Under the pieces are notes generated by a model, which saw only the letters and a list, made by a program, of their open reading frames with translations, had not been told where the DNA came from and searched no databases. The translations under genes were made by a program, and so were the position numbers. Of a DNA stretch of 64,000 nucleotides, positions 1 to 7,243 are shown piece by piece (position 1 is the stretch's first letter; each line of letters opens with the position of its first letter). Location of the stretch: contig NZ_CP013342.1 in NCBI RefSeq assembly GCF_001610975.1, forward strand, positions 186,001-250,000, in the 5' to 3' direction. The DNA is from Sphingopyxis terrae subsp. terrae NBRC 15098 (lineage in GTDB: Bacteria; Pseudomonadota; Alphaproteobacteria; Sphingomonadales; Sphingomonadaceae).

Positions 1-212
1 ACCAGCAGTTCGGCTTCGGCCATCGATACGTCGCGATCTTCGAGCGCCAGCGCGAGCTGGCCGCTGTCGATCTTCTCCGACCGCTTGCCGAAGTGCATGC
101 GATTGAGGACATCAAGAAGGTGCTGGAGCCGGGCGGAGCGGAGCCGTTCGGCGATGATCATCGCCTTTAGTGCCTCGACGTCGTCGGGCAGCTCTTCCAC
201 CCCCTCGCTCAT
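1..212 (-). CDS. tnpC: IS66 family transposase TnpC, N-terminal part (runs off left edge)
   Basis: The first 70 codons of the IS66 DDE transposase are present; the rest lies beyond the left edge. The translation begins MSEGVEELPDDVEALKAMI and continues through a coiled-coil-like segment with LLDVLNRMHFGKRSEKID, which is the N-terminal leucine-zipper and the conserved FGRRSEK-type motif of TnpC. It follows tnpB on the same strand with a gap of about 70 bases, the normal tnpA-tnpB-tnpC order of IS66. Whether the gene is complete cannot be seen. Confidence 0.85.
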   Translation of the reverse strand, partial: MSEGVEELPDDVEALKAMIIAERLRSARLQHLLDVLNRMHFGKRSEKIDSGQLALALEDRDVSMAEAELL

Positions 213-282
213 GGTGCGGATGGATACATTATTTCGCGGTTTTCTGCCCGTTTTGTGCGGCAAGACGAGTCATTTTCACGGC

Positions 283-636
283 CTATAACGCCATCACCGG
301 ACGCGCCACACGCGGGGCATGAACACGCACCCAGTCGAGCCCTTCGATCAGCGCCGAAGCCTGCGCCGCGGTAAGGCTCATCACCCCGTCGCCGAAGCGC
401 GGCCAGCGGAACGTGCCCGTCTCGAGCCGCTTCGTCACCAGCACCAGGCCGGTCCCGTCCCATAGCAGCAGCTTGATCCGATCGGCGCGCTTGCGGCGGA
501 ACACGAACATGATTCCGGAGAAGGGGTCGCGGTTCAGCTCGTGCTGCACGAGCGACGCCAGGCCCACCATTCCCTTGCGGAAGTCGACCGGCTTCACCGC
601 CACCAGCACTTTGAGTGGTCCCGGCGGGATGATCAT
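283..636 (-). CDS. tnpB: IS66 family accessory protein TnpB (IS66 Orf2)
   Basis: 117 aa, the normal length of IS66 TnpB. It carries the family signatures VAVKPVDFRKGMVGLASLV near the N-terminus and FVFRRKRADRIKLLLWDG in the middle, followed by KRLETGTFRWPR. The start ATG overlaps the tnpA stop (ATGA), so the two are probably translationally coupled. The protein is needed for IS66 transposition but has no known catalytic activity. I chose the internal ATG at 636 because everything upstream in this frame is antisense-like and belongs to tnpA. Confidence 0.9.
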   Translation of the reverse strand: MIIPPGPLKVLVAVKPVDFRKGMVGLASLVQHELNRDPFSGIMFVFRRKRADRIKLLLWDGTGLVLVTKRLETGTFRWPRFGDGVMSLTAAQASALIEGLDWVRVHAPRVARPVMAL

Positions 637-1037
637 GTCGACACCTGCACCGCGAGCAGCACCCGCTCGATATGGTCGGCAGTCACGCCGTCGGGAATGC
701 GGATCGTCATGCCCTTGATGTTGATGCGGATCTCGGCGCCGCTGCCCTGCGCCTTCGGCTCCTCGACCATTGCCGGAACGAAGGCCGGCGCGTCGTCCGA
801 TTCCATCCGTTCGCGCGCTTCCCGGCGCCAGGCGTAGAGCTGCTGCGGCAGGATATCGTTCCGGCGCGCGATATCCGCGACGTTCGCCCGCGGCGCCATA
901 CTCTCGGCGATGATCCGGGCCTTCGCTTCCGGCGTCCACTGCCGACGCTCGCGACCCGCCGGGATCACCTCCATCGGGCGAGCACGACCGTTCCCGTTGC
1001 TTTCGAAGCTACTTTCGAACGTCGTTACATCGCCCAT
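633..1037 (-). CDS. tnpA: IS66 family accessory protein TnpA (helix-turn-helix)
   Basis: 134 aa. The middle has RRQWTPEAKARIIAESM followed by VADIARRNDILPQQLYAWRRE, the helix-turn-helix typical of IS3/IS66 OrfA proteins. The C-terminal half (IRINIKGMTIRIPDGVTADH) matches the IS66 TnpA tail. It is the first gene of the IS66 operon and overlaps tnpB by four bases. It is intact, so this IS66 copy may be functional if tnpC is complete outside the window. Confidence 0.88.
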   Translation of the reverse strand: MGDVTTFESSFESNGNGRARPMEVIPAGRERRQWTPEAKARIIAESMAPRANVADIARRNDILPQQLYAWRREARERMESDDAPAFVPAMVEEPKAQGSGAEIRINIKGMTIRIPDGVTADHIERVLLAVQVST

Positions 1038-1162
1038 CGCTAGTTACGCTCCCGATACAGAAGGCGCGCAACATAACGATCTCAGAACATTCGAAAATGT
1101 GGGGGTAAATTAGCGCTTACGGTGGCCTGCTGCCGGTTTGGTGGACACCGAGATAAGTTCAT

Positions 1163-2023
1163 TCAGGCTACCCCAGCTTCACGTTCGAAGTCGATAGGAC
1201 TGAGGTAACCCAAGGTCGAGTGACGCCGGGTCGGGTTGTAGAAGCATTCGATATAATCGAACACGTCGGCCTTCGCCTGCGCCCTCGTGCGGTAGATCTT
1301 CTTCCCGATCCGCTCGGTCTTGAGCGAGGAGAAGAAGCTCTCCATGGCGGCATTATCCCATACATTGCCGGACCGGCTCATTGAGCAGGTGACCCCATTG
1401 TCGGCCATGAGCCGCTGGAACTGCTCGCTGTTATACTGGCTGCCCTGATCCGAGTGATGCAGGAGAGCATCGGGCTTGCCGCGCCGCCAGATCGCCATGA
1501 TCAGCGCATCGGTGACGAGCTGGGCTGTCATGTTGGGAGTCATCGACCATCCGACCACCCGGCGCGAGAACAGGTCGATCACCGCAGCAACATAGAGCCA
1601 TCCCTCGGCCGTCCAGATATAGGTGAAGTCGGCCACCCACTTCTGGTTCGGCCTGTCTGCCGTGAACTGGCGATCGAGCACGTTGCCGGCGATGACCGAA
1701 CGATCGCCGTGATCCTTGGGAAGCCCGCGTCGCCGCGGCCTCGCTCGCAGACCCTGCGCCCGCATGAGCCGTTCGATCCGGTGCAGGCCGCAGGACACCC
1801 CATCGGCCAGCAGGTCGTGCCAGACACGGCGCGCGCCATAAGTGCGATAACTTCCTACATGGCTGGCACGGACCTTCGCACCGATCACCTCGTCGTCGCG
1901 GGCACGCTGCGACGGCGGGCGGATCAGCCAGGCATGGAAGCCGCTTCGCGAGACACCGAGCGCCCCGCACATCCATGCCACCGGCCAGATCCCTCGGTGC
2001 TTCGCGATGAACTGGAACTTCAT
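1163..2023 (-). CDS. IS3 family transposase OrfB (DDE integrase domain)
   Basis: 286 aa from the ATG at 2023. An HTH_21 region (REEVIGAKVRASH-like, YGARRVWHDL) is followed by an rve integrase core. The catalytic residues are visible as D in WVADFTYIW, D in LHHSDQGSQY and E in AMESFFSSLK. The end RRHSTLGYLSPIDFE is typical of the family. The start overlaps the orfA stop (ATGA), and the orfB frame is open upstream to 2188, so a -1 frameshift on the A7 run at 2053-2059 would give an OrfAB fusion transposase. The gene is intact. Confidence 0.92.
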   Translation of the reverse strand: MKFQFIAKHRGIWPVAWMCGALGVSRSGFHAWLIRPPSQRARDDEVIGAKVRASHVGSYRTYGARRVWHDLLADGVSCGLHRIERLMRAQGLRARPRRRGLPKDHGDRSVIAGNVLDRQFTADRPNQKWVADFTYIWTAEGWLYVAAVIDLFSRRVVGWSMTPNMTAQLVTDALIMAIWRRGKPDALLHHSDQGSQYNSEQFQRLMADNGVTCSMSRSGNVWDNAAMESFFSSLKTERIGKKIYRTRAQAKADVFDYIECFYNPTRRHSTLGYLSPIDFEREAGVA

Positions 2024-2310
2024 ATCGAGTCCCTCGCGAAGTAGGCGGCGGCTTTTTTTAGGATGTCGCGCTCCGCCTTCAACTTGGCCAGCTCGCGCCG
2101 CAGGCGATCGATCTCCATCTGCTCCGGCTTCATCTGACCGTGACCGGGAAAGGCATGACCCGGATCGGCGGCAAGCTCCCGGACCCATTTACGCAGCACG
2201 TTCGCATGCACATCCAGATCGCGCGACGCCTGCGCGATCGTCACCCCGCGTTCGCGGACCATCCTCACCGCCTCAAGCTTGAACTCGCGGCTGAACTTCC
2301 TTCTTTGCAT
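2020..2310 (-). CDS. IS3 family transposase OrfA (HTH_Tnp_1)
   Basis: 96 aa. It begins MQRRKFSREFKLEAVRMV, with the helix-turn-helix around VTIAQASRDLDVHANVLRKW and a leucine-zipper end (RLRRELAKLKAERDILKKAAAYF). The string of seven A residues on the coding strand just before the end is the expected slippery site for programmed -1 frameshifting into orfB. A purine-rich ribosome site lies just upstream of the ATG at 2310. Confidence 0.9.
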   Translation of the reverse strand: MQRRKFSREFKLEAVRMVRERGVTIAQASRDLDVHANVLRKWVRELAADPGHAFPGHGQMKPEQMEIDRLRRELAKLKAERDILKKAAAYFARDSI

Positions 2311-2372
2311 TGTGGACCTCCGATAGGTGGAAACACCCTATCTCGGTGTCCACCAAACCGGCAGCAGGCCAC

Positions 2373-2754
2373 GGATCCTGTATGGCACCGTCTTGATAAG
2401 CACGCGCAGGAACGCTGCCGCGGCAAGCTTGGTCGCCCGGCGATAGATGCGGGCGAACACCAGCTTCGAGGTGCGGTCCACTTCGACATAGAGGAAGCCT
2501 CTTCCGCCTTCATAGCGCAGTTCCGCGATATCGACGTGGAAGTAGCCAATCTCATATTTCTTGAACTTCTTCGGCTTCTCCCGATCGGCTTTGGGCAACC
2601 GACTGATCCCGTGGCGTTGCAGGCAACGGTGCAGCGACGAGCGTGTCAGGTGTGGGATCACGTCCTTCAGCGCGATGAACACGTCGTCGAGCGGCAATCG
2701 CGCCTGCACCGGACACCGGATGTGTTCGAGGTGCTGGAACGGGGCTGCGCGCAA
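2373..2754 (-). pseudogene. IS481-family-like transposase fragment, cut by the IS3 element
   Basis: The minus-strand frame reads LPLDDVFIALKDVIPHLTRS, then LQRHGISRLPKADREKPKKF, IGYFHVDIAELRYEGGRGFL and RTSKLVFARIYRRATKLAAA, ending VLIKTVPYRI, where it runs into the IS3 end. This is the central DDE region of an IS481-type transposase (HVDIAE with the first D, DRTSK, VPYRI). The N-terminal HTH part is missing before about 2715 and the catalytic C-terminus is missing after 2373. It is a remnant, not a gene. Confidence 0.8.
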
Positions 2755-3067
2755 GTGGGTTATCCCGCCTCGATCAGGGCTGACAATGGCAGCGAATTTT
2801 ATCTCCCGCGAGCTCGATCTGTGGGCCTACATGAAGGGCGTGACGCTCGACTTCTCGCGGCCTGGCAAGCCCACCGACAACGCGTTCATCGAGAGCTTCA
2901 ACGGCAAGGAATGCCTTAACGCCCACTGGTTCATGAGCCTGGATGACGCGGTGCGAAAATGCGAGGCTTGGCGTAGGGACTACAACGAGGTACGACCGCA
3001 CAGCGCGATCGAAAACAAATCACCGATATCGCTCATGTTGGCATCAGCGGCACATGGCCCGCCCTGA
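2716..3067 (+). pseudogene. IS3 family OrfB C-terminal remnant with a frameshift
   Basis: The first part reads DVFEVLERGCAQVGYPASIR then ADNGSEF in one frame. After one extra base near 2797 the product continues in the next frame as ISRELDLWAYMKGVTLDFS, RPGKPTDNAFIESFNGKE, CLNAHWFMSLDDAV and DYNEVRPHSAI. These are the last two DDE motifs (D of ADNGSEF, E of AFIESFN) of an IS3-family OrfB. The N-terminus is absent, so it is a decayed remnant joined directly to the IS481 fragment. Confidence 0.8.
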
Positions 3068-3264
3068 TGTCAGCACGCTGGAAGGCTGCCAGCAGGGCGG
3101 TCCAGAAACGGGTAGCAGCTCAGAAGCCATCGAGTATCTTGGCAAGTTCTGGACGATCCTGGGATGTCGGTTTGCCCCGAACTTCGTCGTTCTGATCGCA
3201 ATGCAACTCGGGTACGCAAATCCTTGTCCCTGGTTCACTTGACAAATTTTCAGAAGTAGCAATT

Positions 3265-3741
3265 TTAGCTCCTATCCTGAGTAGCAGGTAAAGATTGTGC
3301 TGTTCTTGACTGATTTTCAGCAGGGACTCGAACCTCGGCGCGCAGAGGTTCCTGGGCGCGTTCAAATTCGCCGCGGTGTGCAGCCCATCCTGCTCGTCTG
3401 CCGATATGAGTCCAGATCAGATATTCGATGTCGGCCCATTCGAATGGCGCTGGATCGATCGACGAAGCTTGGCTGTAGTCAGGGTCCAACAAGGGAAGAA
3501 GGACGAACGCGGGCGCGAGACGGAGCGCCGCTGCGCAACGTAAATGGTCATCGAGCGCCACGGCCGGGTTACCGCTCTCGATCTCTCGTAGCCAACGAAC
3601 GCTCAATCCAACTCTGCGGGCAAGATGCTCCTGACTCAAGCGACGGCGAAGACGCTCGCTTTCGATGCGCCGCCCAGAGAACTCCTTGAGCTGATCCAGC
3701 GAAGCGACGCCGCCCTTCTCGCATGTCCTGGTGTCCGACAT
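3265..3741 (-). CDS. XRE-family helix-turn-helix regulator, divergent to the tra operon
   Basis: 158 aa. Residues about 20-80 form a Cro/CI-type HTH: RRIESERLRRRLSQEHLARR, VGLSVRWLREIESG, then DDHLRCAAALRLAP. The C-terminal half (PFEWADIEYLIWTHIGRR) is not a domain I recognise. It is transcribed away from dsbC and the whole mating-pair-formation operon, sharing a 364-base intergenic region. It is therefore a good candidate for the transcriptional switch of transfer (inference from position). The far C-terminus is polar and may be poorly conserved. Confidence 0.8.
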   Translation of the reverse strand: MSDTRTCEKGGVASLDQLKEFSGRRIESERLRRRLSQEHLARRVGLSVRWLREIESGNPAVALDDHLRCAAALRLAPAFVLLPLLDPDYSQASSIDPAPFEWADIEYLIWTHIGRRAGWAAHRGEFERAQEPLRAEVRVPAENQSRTAQSLPATQDRS

Positions 3742-3900
3742 GAGCTTCCGTCCGAATAGTATGTGGTGCGCTAGCGCTCCATGCGAGGCTGGCTATCGCT
3801 GAGCGACACAGCAAGTAGAGATGCTTTCAGTCTATTAGCTTCGTTCATCTTCAAGGATTTCAGTCTGTGTCGCGCCTGACGCAATTCCCTTCAATTCATT

Positions 3901-3924
3901 GATTCCAATATGAAAGTTGGAATC
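3901..3924. promoter_or_regulatory. Inverted repeat, candidate operator of the tra operon
   Basis: GATTCCAA, eight bases, then TTGGAATC: a perfect 8-bp inverted repeat in the 364-base region (3742-4105) between the XRE regulator and dsbC. It is the most obvious dyad in that region. Size and place fit an operator for the divergent XRE protein. I see no convincing -35/-10 pair; the rest of the gap holds no gene I can support. Confidence 0.4.
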
Positions 3925-4105
3925 ACGATGCTCGGCTGCGGCACAATCGTGCCGCCTTGGGGAACGCGCCTGCCCTCACGATTGCCGCTGGCTCACAGCG
4001 CGTCCATCTATCCCTCCGTTCCGACCGGCTGACTTATCACTGGCTGCCTCATCGGACGTTCACGCAACCCACATCGAACGGGCGCCGTCGCGCCAGGGAG
4101 GACTC

Positions 4106-4942
4106 ATGTCATGCGATTCCGCGAACGATCGTGCTGCGCCTCGATTCCGGTTATCGTCATTATCGGCGAACGGCCCCTTCAAGAAACCTGCCGTCTTACT
4201 GGCGGCGGCCGCACTTCTCGCCTCGCCGGTCGTTTGTGCACAAGAGAAGACGGAGAAGGTGTTGCTGGCAAAAGCCGCAGCGGAGGCGGAGCAGCAACTC
4301 AAGCAAACCTTCACAAATCTCCAGTTCGATGATTTCGAACCGGCGCCGGTGAAAGGCGCGATCTATCAAGCGAGTGCTGGCGGCCGGATCGTCTATTATG
4401 CGCCCGAGAGCGAGCATCTCTTGTTCGCGTCGATCTTCGACAAGAACGGCGTCAATCTGACAGCCCTCGCGCAGGAAGCCGGCATCTCCAACCGTCTGAA
4501 ATCGATAGACTCCTCACAGGCGCTTGAAATCGGCCCCAAGGATGCGCCGACGGTGATCGAATTTACCGATCCCGACTGCCCCTATTGTCGCGCGCTTAAT
4601 CGATATTGGGCAGCGAAGGCCGCCGAGGGAAAACCGGTCCGGCGTCTCATATTCTTCGTGAGCGGCATTCATCCGGAAGCCGCGGCAAAGTCCGAGCACA
4701 TCCTGTGCTCAGTCGATAAGGCGGTAGCCTTTAAAGCCATCTATTCGGGTGCCGCGCCGACAGCGCTGCGAACCTGCGCTGAAGGCCGCGGAAAGGTCGA
4801 AGCTCACGCCAAAGTGGTCAGCGCCGCTGGTGTCAGCGGGACGCCGACCTTGATCGCGGGCGGCAAGCTCATCTCCGGATTTCAGCAGGCCGAGATCGAG
4901 GCCTTTCTATCCTCGGCGAAGACCAACCGTGTCTCTCGCTGA
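4106..4942 (+). CDS. dsbC: DsbC-type thiol:disulfide interchange protein of the conjugation system
   Basis: 278 aa. A signal peptide covers residues 28-45 (AVLLAAAALLASPVVCAQ), then a DsbC/G dimerisation region, then a thioredoxin fold with the redox site CPYC at 158-161 (EFTDPDCPYCRAL) and the cis-Pro loop SGTPTLI near residue 252. It should act in the periplasm to isomerise disulfides of the many cysteine-rich Tra proteins downstream (TraU, TraN). I chose the ATG at 4106 because AGGGAGG stands five bases before it and the signal peptide follows; the frame is open further upstream but without a ribosome site. It is the first gene of the plus-strand operon. Confidence 0.88.
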   Translation: MSCDSANDRAAPRFRLSSLSANGPFKKPAVLLAAAALLASPVVCAQEKTEKVLLAKAAAEAEQQLKQTFTNLQFDDFEPAPVKGAIYQASAGGRIVYYAPESEHLLFASIFDKNGVNLTALAQEAGISNRLKSIDSSQALEIGPKDAPTVIEFTDPDCPYCRALNRYWAAKAAEGKPVRRLIFFVSGIHPEAAAKSEHILCSVDKAVAFKAIYSGAAPTALRTCAEGRGKVEAHAKVVSAAGVSGTPTLIAGGKLISGFQQAEIEAFLSSAKTNRVSR

Positions 4943-5126
4943 ATTCCATCTCTTCATGGCGGCTGCTCGGACGCAGAGAGCATCATCGCTCTCGGTCCCA
5001 ACGCACCGGAATGCCGGCGGCGACGCCCCTTCGGGCCGTCCAGCACCGCCGTCGGCCGACAACGATCACCATCGATGCCGGCAGGCAGAGTTCAGGGCGG
5101 CCCAATGCCCAAGAAAGCAATCATTC

Positions 5127-5441
5127 ATGGTCAAAAAACTTACCAGAACCGTACTTTCGGCCGCCGATGTCGGCGTACCGGTCCTGCTTCTGTCGCTCCT
5201 CGCGGCAAGCGCCCACGCCTTTACCGCGCCCGTGGCGGGGGATCTCGGCTACGACATCTACGACATTGTCGTGAACCAGGGTGTCAAAGGCCCGCTCGGC
5301 TTCGTCGGGGGCGTCGCCGCCTTCCTGTTCGGCGTGTCGCGACTGTTCAGCAATATCATGATCGGCATCCCGACGATCGTCGCTGCCGTCTGCCTCATTA
5401 AGGCGGACAGCATCCTTCAAACCTTCGGCATGGTGATCTGA
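5127..5441 (+). CDS. Small two-segment membrane protein, likely pilin precursor (TraA position)
   Basis: 104 aa. The N-terminus (MVKKLTRTVLSAADVGVPVL) leads into a hydrophobic leader ending SAHAF, a likely peptidase cleavage site. Two further hydrophobic segments follow, around GPLGFVGGVAAFLFGVSRLF and IMIGIPTIVAAVCLIKA. This layout (long leader, two transmembrane helices) and the position directly before traL fit the F-type pilin TraA or a TrbC/VirB2-like pilin. The S26 peptidase at 18.8 kb may process it. Sequence conservation of pilins is low, so this rests on topology and context. Confidence 0.65.
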   Translation: MVKKLTRTVLSAADVGVPVLLLSLLAASAHAFTAPVAGDLGYDIYDIVVNQGVKGPLGFVGGVAAFLFGVSRLFSNIMIGIPTIVAAVCLIKADSILQTFGMVI

Positions 5442-5578
5442 CGGCATCGGAACGTGGGCAAGCATTCGGGTTCCACGCTCGCCCACGTTCCGGTCACCGG
5501 GAGGAAGTGCTCCCGGACCCTCGTCTTCGCTTTCGATTTGCTTCGCTGGTGAGGACCGTAGCAGGAGGAGAAGGGTCG

Positions 5579-5845
5579 ATGGACGAACGCTTGCCCCAAT
5601 ATCTGCACAAGCCGGTTCAGATCCTGTGGTTCGGATCGGACGAGTTCGTGTTGGTGGTCACCACCATCTTCGTCGCCGTCATCGTCGGCGGACTGGTCGG
5701 TTGGGCGTTCATCGCGGCCCTTCTCCTTTTCCTGCCATGGAAGCGCGCGCAGCCGCGCGGTTTCCTCGCCCATCTCGCATGGCGCTGGGGGATGCTTCGC
5801 TTTCGCCATTATCCGGGTCCGACCCAAACCCGATTTTACGAGTGA
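5579..5845 (+). CDS. traL: Conjugal transfer protein TraL
   Basis: 88 aa, a usual TraL length. It begins MDERLPQYLHKPVQILWFG, the conserved N-terminal TraL signature, and has one long hydrophobic region (FVLVVTTIFVAVIVGGLVGW and on) before a basic tail ending RFRHYPGPTQTRFYE. TraL is an inner-membrane component of the F-type mating channel needed for pilus assembly. The start at 5579 is chosen because GCAGGAGGAGAA precedes it. It sits between the pilin and traE. Confidence 0.9.
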   Translation: MDERLPQYLHKPVQILWFGSDEFVLVVTTIFVAVIVGGLVGWAFIAALLLFLPWKRAQPRGFLAHLAWRWGMLRFRHYPGPTQTRFYE

Positions 5846-5853
5846 GGCCGCAG

Positions 5854-6495
5854 ATGTTCTCGCGTCATCGCAAACCCCGAAGCGCGCCGGTCGACCCGCT
5901 GCTCGGTAAACCCGCCAGCTTCGGGATCCATCGGTACATTCAGGGCTCATCGAACCTCTTCGAAGAGAACCGGCTGCTCAAGTTCGCGATCGTCGGGCTG
6001 TTCGGCATTACCGCGGTGCTTGGCACGGTCATTTACAGCTCGGACCAGAAAGAGCGCACGGTGGTCGTGCCGTTCGGTTCGGGCGGCGATCTCTATGTGA
6101 CCGGCTCGAAGCCATCGGCCGCCTATATCCGCACGATGACGCGCAATATCGTCGCGCTCGCCGGGACCTATTCGGCCTACTCGGCCGACCGGCAGTTCCA
6201 GGAACTGCTCTCGATCGTCCATCCATCGGCGTACGACAGCATGCGCGACAGCCTGAACGGCATATTGGACGAGCTCGCGGGCAATCCGACGCTGTCGATC
6301 GCGACCTACATCCGCCCCGATCAGCCGGTCCAGTGGACCGAGCGTGACATCCTGGTCCCGATCGAGAAGGTCCGCGTGATCGGCGGTGTCATCCGCAAGT
6401 TCCGCGGCGAACTTCGCGTCCGCTACGCCATCGAGAACGGACGCTTCTGGGTCATTTCGCTCACCGAGGAGAAATTCGATGTCCAGCCTCGCTAG
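5854..6495 (+). CDS. traE: Conjugal transfer protein TraE (VirB5/TrbJ-position, F type)
   Basis: 213 aa. It has a cytoplasmic N-terminus, one transmembrane helix (FAIVGLFGITAVLGTVIYS) and a periplasmic domain ending FRGELRVRYAIENGRFWVIS, as in the TraE family. TraE is an inner-membrane pilus-assembly protein of F-type systems. It starts eight bases after traL, and its stop overlaps the start of traK, so traL-traE-traK are probably translated as a block. Confidence 0.88.
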   Translation: MFSRHRKPRSAPVDPLLGKPASFGIHRYIQGSSNLFEENRLLKFAIVGLFGITAVLGTVIYSSDQKERTVVVPFGSGGDLYVTGSKPSAAYIRTMTRNIVALAGTYSAYSADRQFQELLSIVHPSAYDSMRDSLNGILDELAGNPTLSIATYIRPDQPVQWTERDILVPIEKVRVIGGVIRKFRGELRVRYAIENGRFWVISLTEEKFDVQPR

Positions 6496-7243
6496 GCTCG
6501 CGGCGGCGCTGCCCGTTGCCGCGCTGCTGTTGCCCGCGCCCGCATCAGCGCAAGCCATCACCGTCCTTCCCGACCAGATGAGCACGATCCGCCTCTCAAA
6601 CCGCGACGTCAATCATATCGTCTGCGTCGGCGGCGAGATCGAGGATGTAAAATTCTCGGCCGAGAAGGCGATCGCGGTCGAGCGCGCGGGCTCCGACGCC
6701 TGGATCAAGTTTCTCGTCAAGGAAGTCGACGATATGGGTATGGTGACGCGCAGCTATGTGACGACACCCTCTGAGTTCTTCATCAGCTGCAACGGGGCCA
6801 TCTATCCGCTCTATGCCGAGCCTACGGAAATTCCCGCGCAAACGGTCACGCTTGCTCCCGGACGGCCGCAGCGCGCACGGGCCAATGAGGAGCTGCTCGG
6901 GCCGCTAGTCGAGGAAGAGAGGGCAGTGTCGATCACGCTCGCGATGCTTCAGGACCGCGTGCCGGCAAGCTTCACCGAGGTCGCGCCGCGGTCGGGAACG
7001 ATCACGATTGCCGGCCTCCCCTCGGCGCAGCTCGTCGAGCGCCGGCGTCTCGCGATCGAAGGCTCCGGCCTTTCCGTCTCCGAGTATCGCCTCGGTAGCG
7101 ACAGCGATGTCGTGCTCGAGGAACAGCAGTTCCTCGACCGCGCGCTTGGCATCGACATCTTCGCAGTCACGCTCGACCGACTGAGCCTCAAGGCGGGCGA
7201 AAGCGCGCGGCTGATCGTTATCCGCCGGGGAGACGGCGAATGA
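6479..7243 (+). CDS. traK: TraK, secretin-like outer-membrane protein of the transfer channel
   Basis: 254 aa. A clear signal peptide (LAAALPVAALLLPAPASAQ) is followed by the TraK secretin-like domain, beginning ITVLPDQMSTIRLSNRDVN and HIVCVGGEIEDV, and ending IFAVTLDRLSLKAGESARLI. TraK (VirB9-like) forms the outer-membrane core with TraV and TraB. The start at 6479 lies inside the last codons of traE and gives a signal peptide directly; its stop overlaps traB (ATGA). Confidence 0.9.
   Translation: MSSLARLAAALPVAALLLPAPASAQAITVLPDQMSTIRLSNRDVNHIVCVGGEIEDVKFSAEKAIAVERAGSDAWIKFLVKEVDDMGMVTRSYVTTPSEFFISCNGAIYPLYAEPTEIPAQTVTLAPGRPQRARANEELLGPLVEEERAVSITLAMLQDRVPASFTEVAPRSGTITIAGLPSAQLVERRRLAIEGSGLSVSEYRLGSDSDVVLEEQQFLDRALGIDIFAVTLDRLSLKAGESARLIVIRRGDGE

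Larger units (their letters stand above)
1..1120 (-). mobile_element. IS66 family insertion sequence (right end and tnpA/B, start of tnpC)
   Basis: The tnpA-tnpB-tnpC order places the 5' end of the element at the right. A plausible terminal inverted repeat lies at 1101-1120: read on the minus strand it starts GTAAGCGCTAATTTACCCCC, and GTAAGCG is the usual IS66 tip. The next base begins the inverted end of the adjacent IS3 element, so the two elements abut and no 8-bp target duplication can be recognised. The other end is outside the window. Confidence 0.75.
1122..2372 (-). mobile_element. IS3 family insertion sequence with 34-bp inverted ends
   Basis: A perfect 34-base inverted repeat brackets the element: 1122-1155 (contains TTTGGTGGACACCGAGATA) and 2339-2372 (its reverse complement). 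Between them lie overlapping orfA and orfB of the IS3 family. The outer part of the repeat might belong to the target rather than to the IS; the classical tip could be the inner TGGACACCGAGATA. No target duplication is visible, because the left neighbour is an IS66 end and the right neighbour an IS481 fragment. The element interrupts the IS481-type transposase reading frame at 2373. Confidence 0.8.

Noticed and set aside
5566..5572. Upstream start of TraL at 5507
   Set aside because: The longer N-terminus is not TraL-like, and the GGAGGAG site points to the ATG at 5579.
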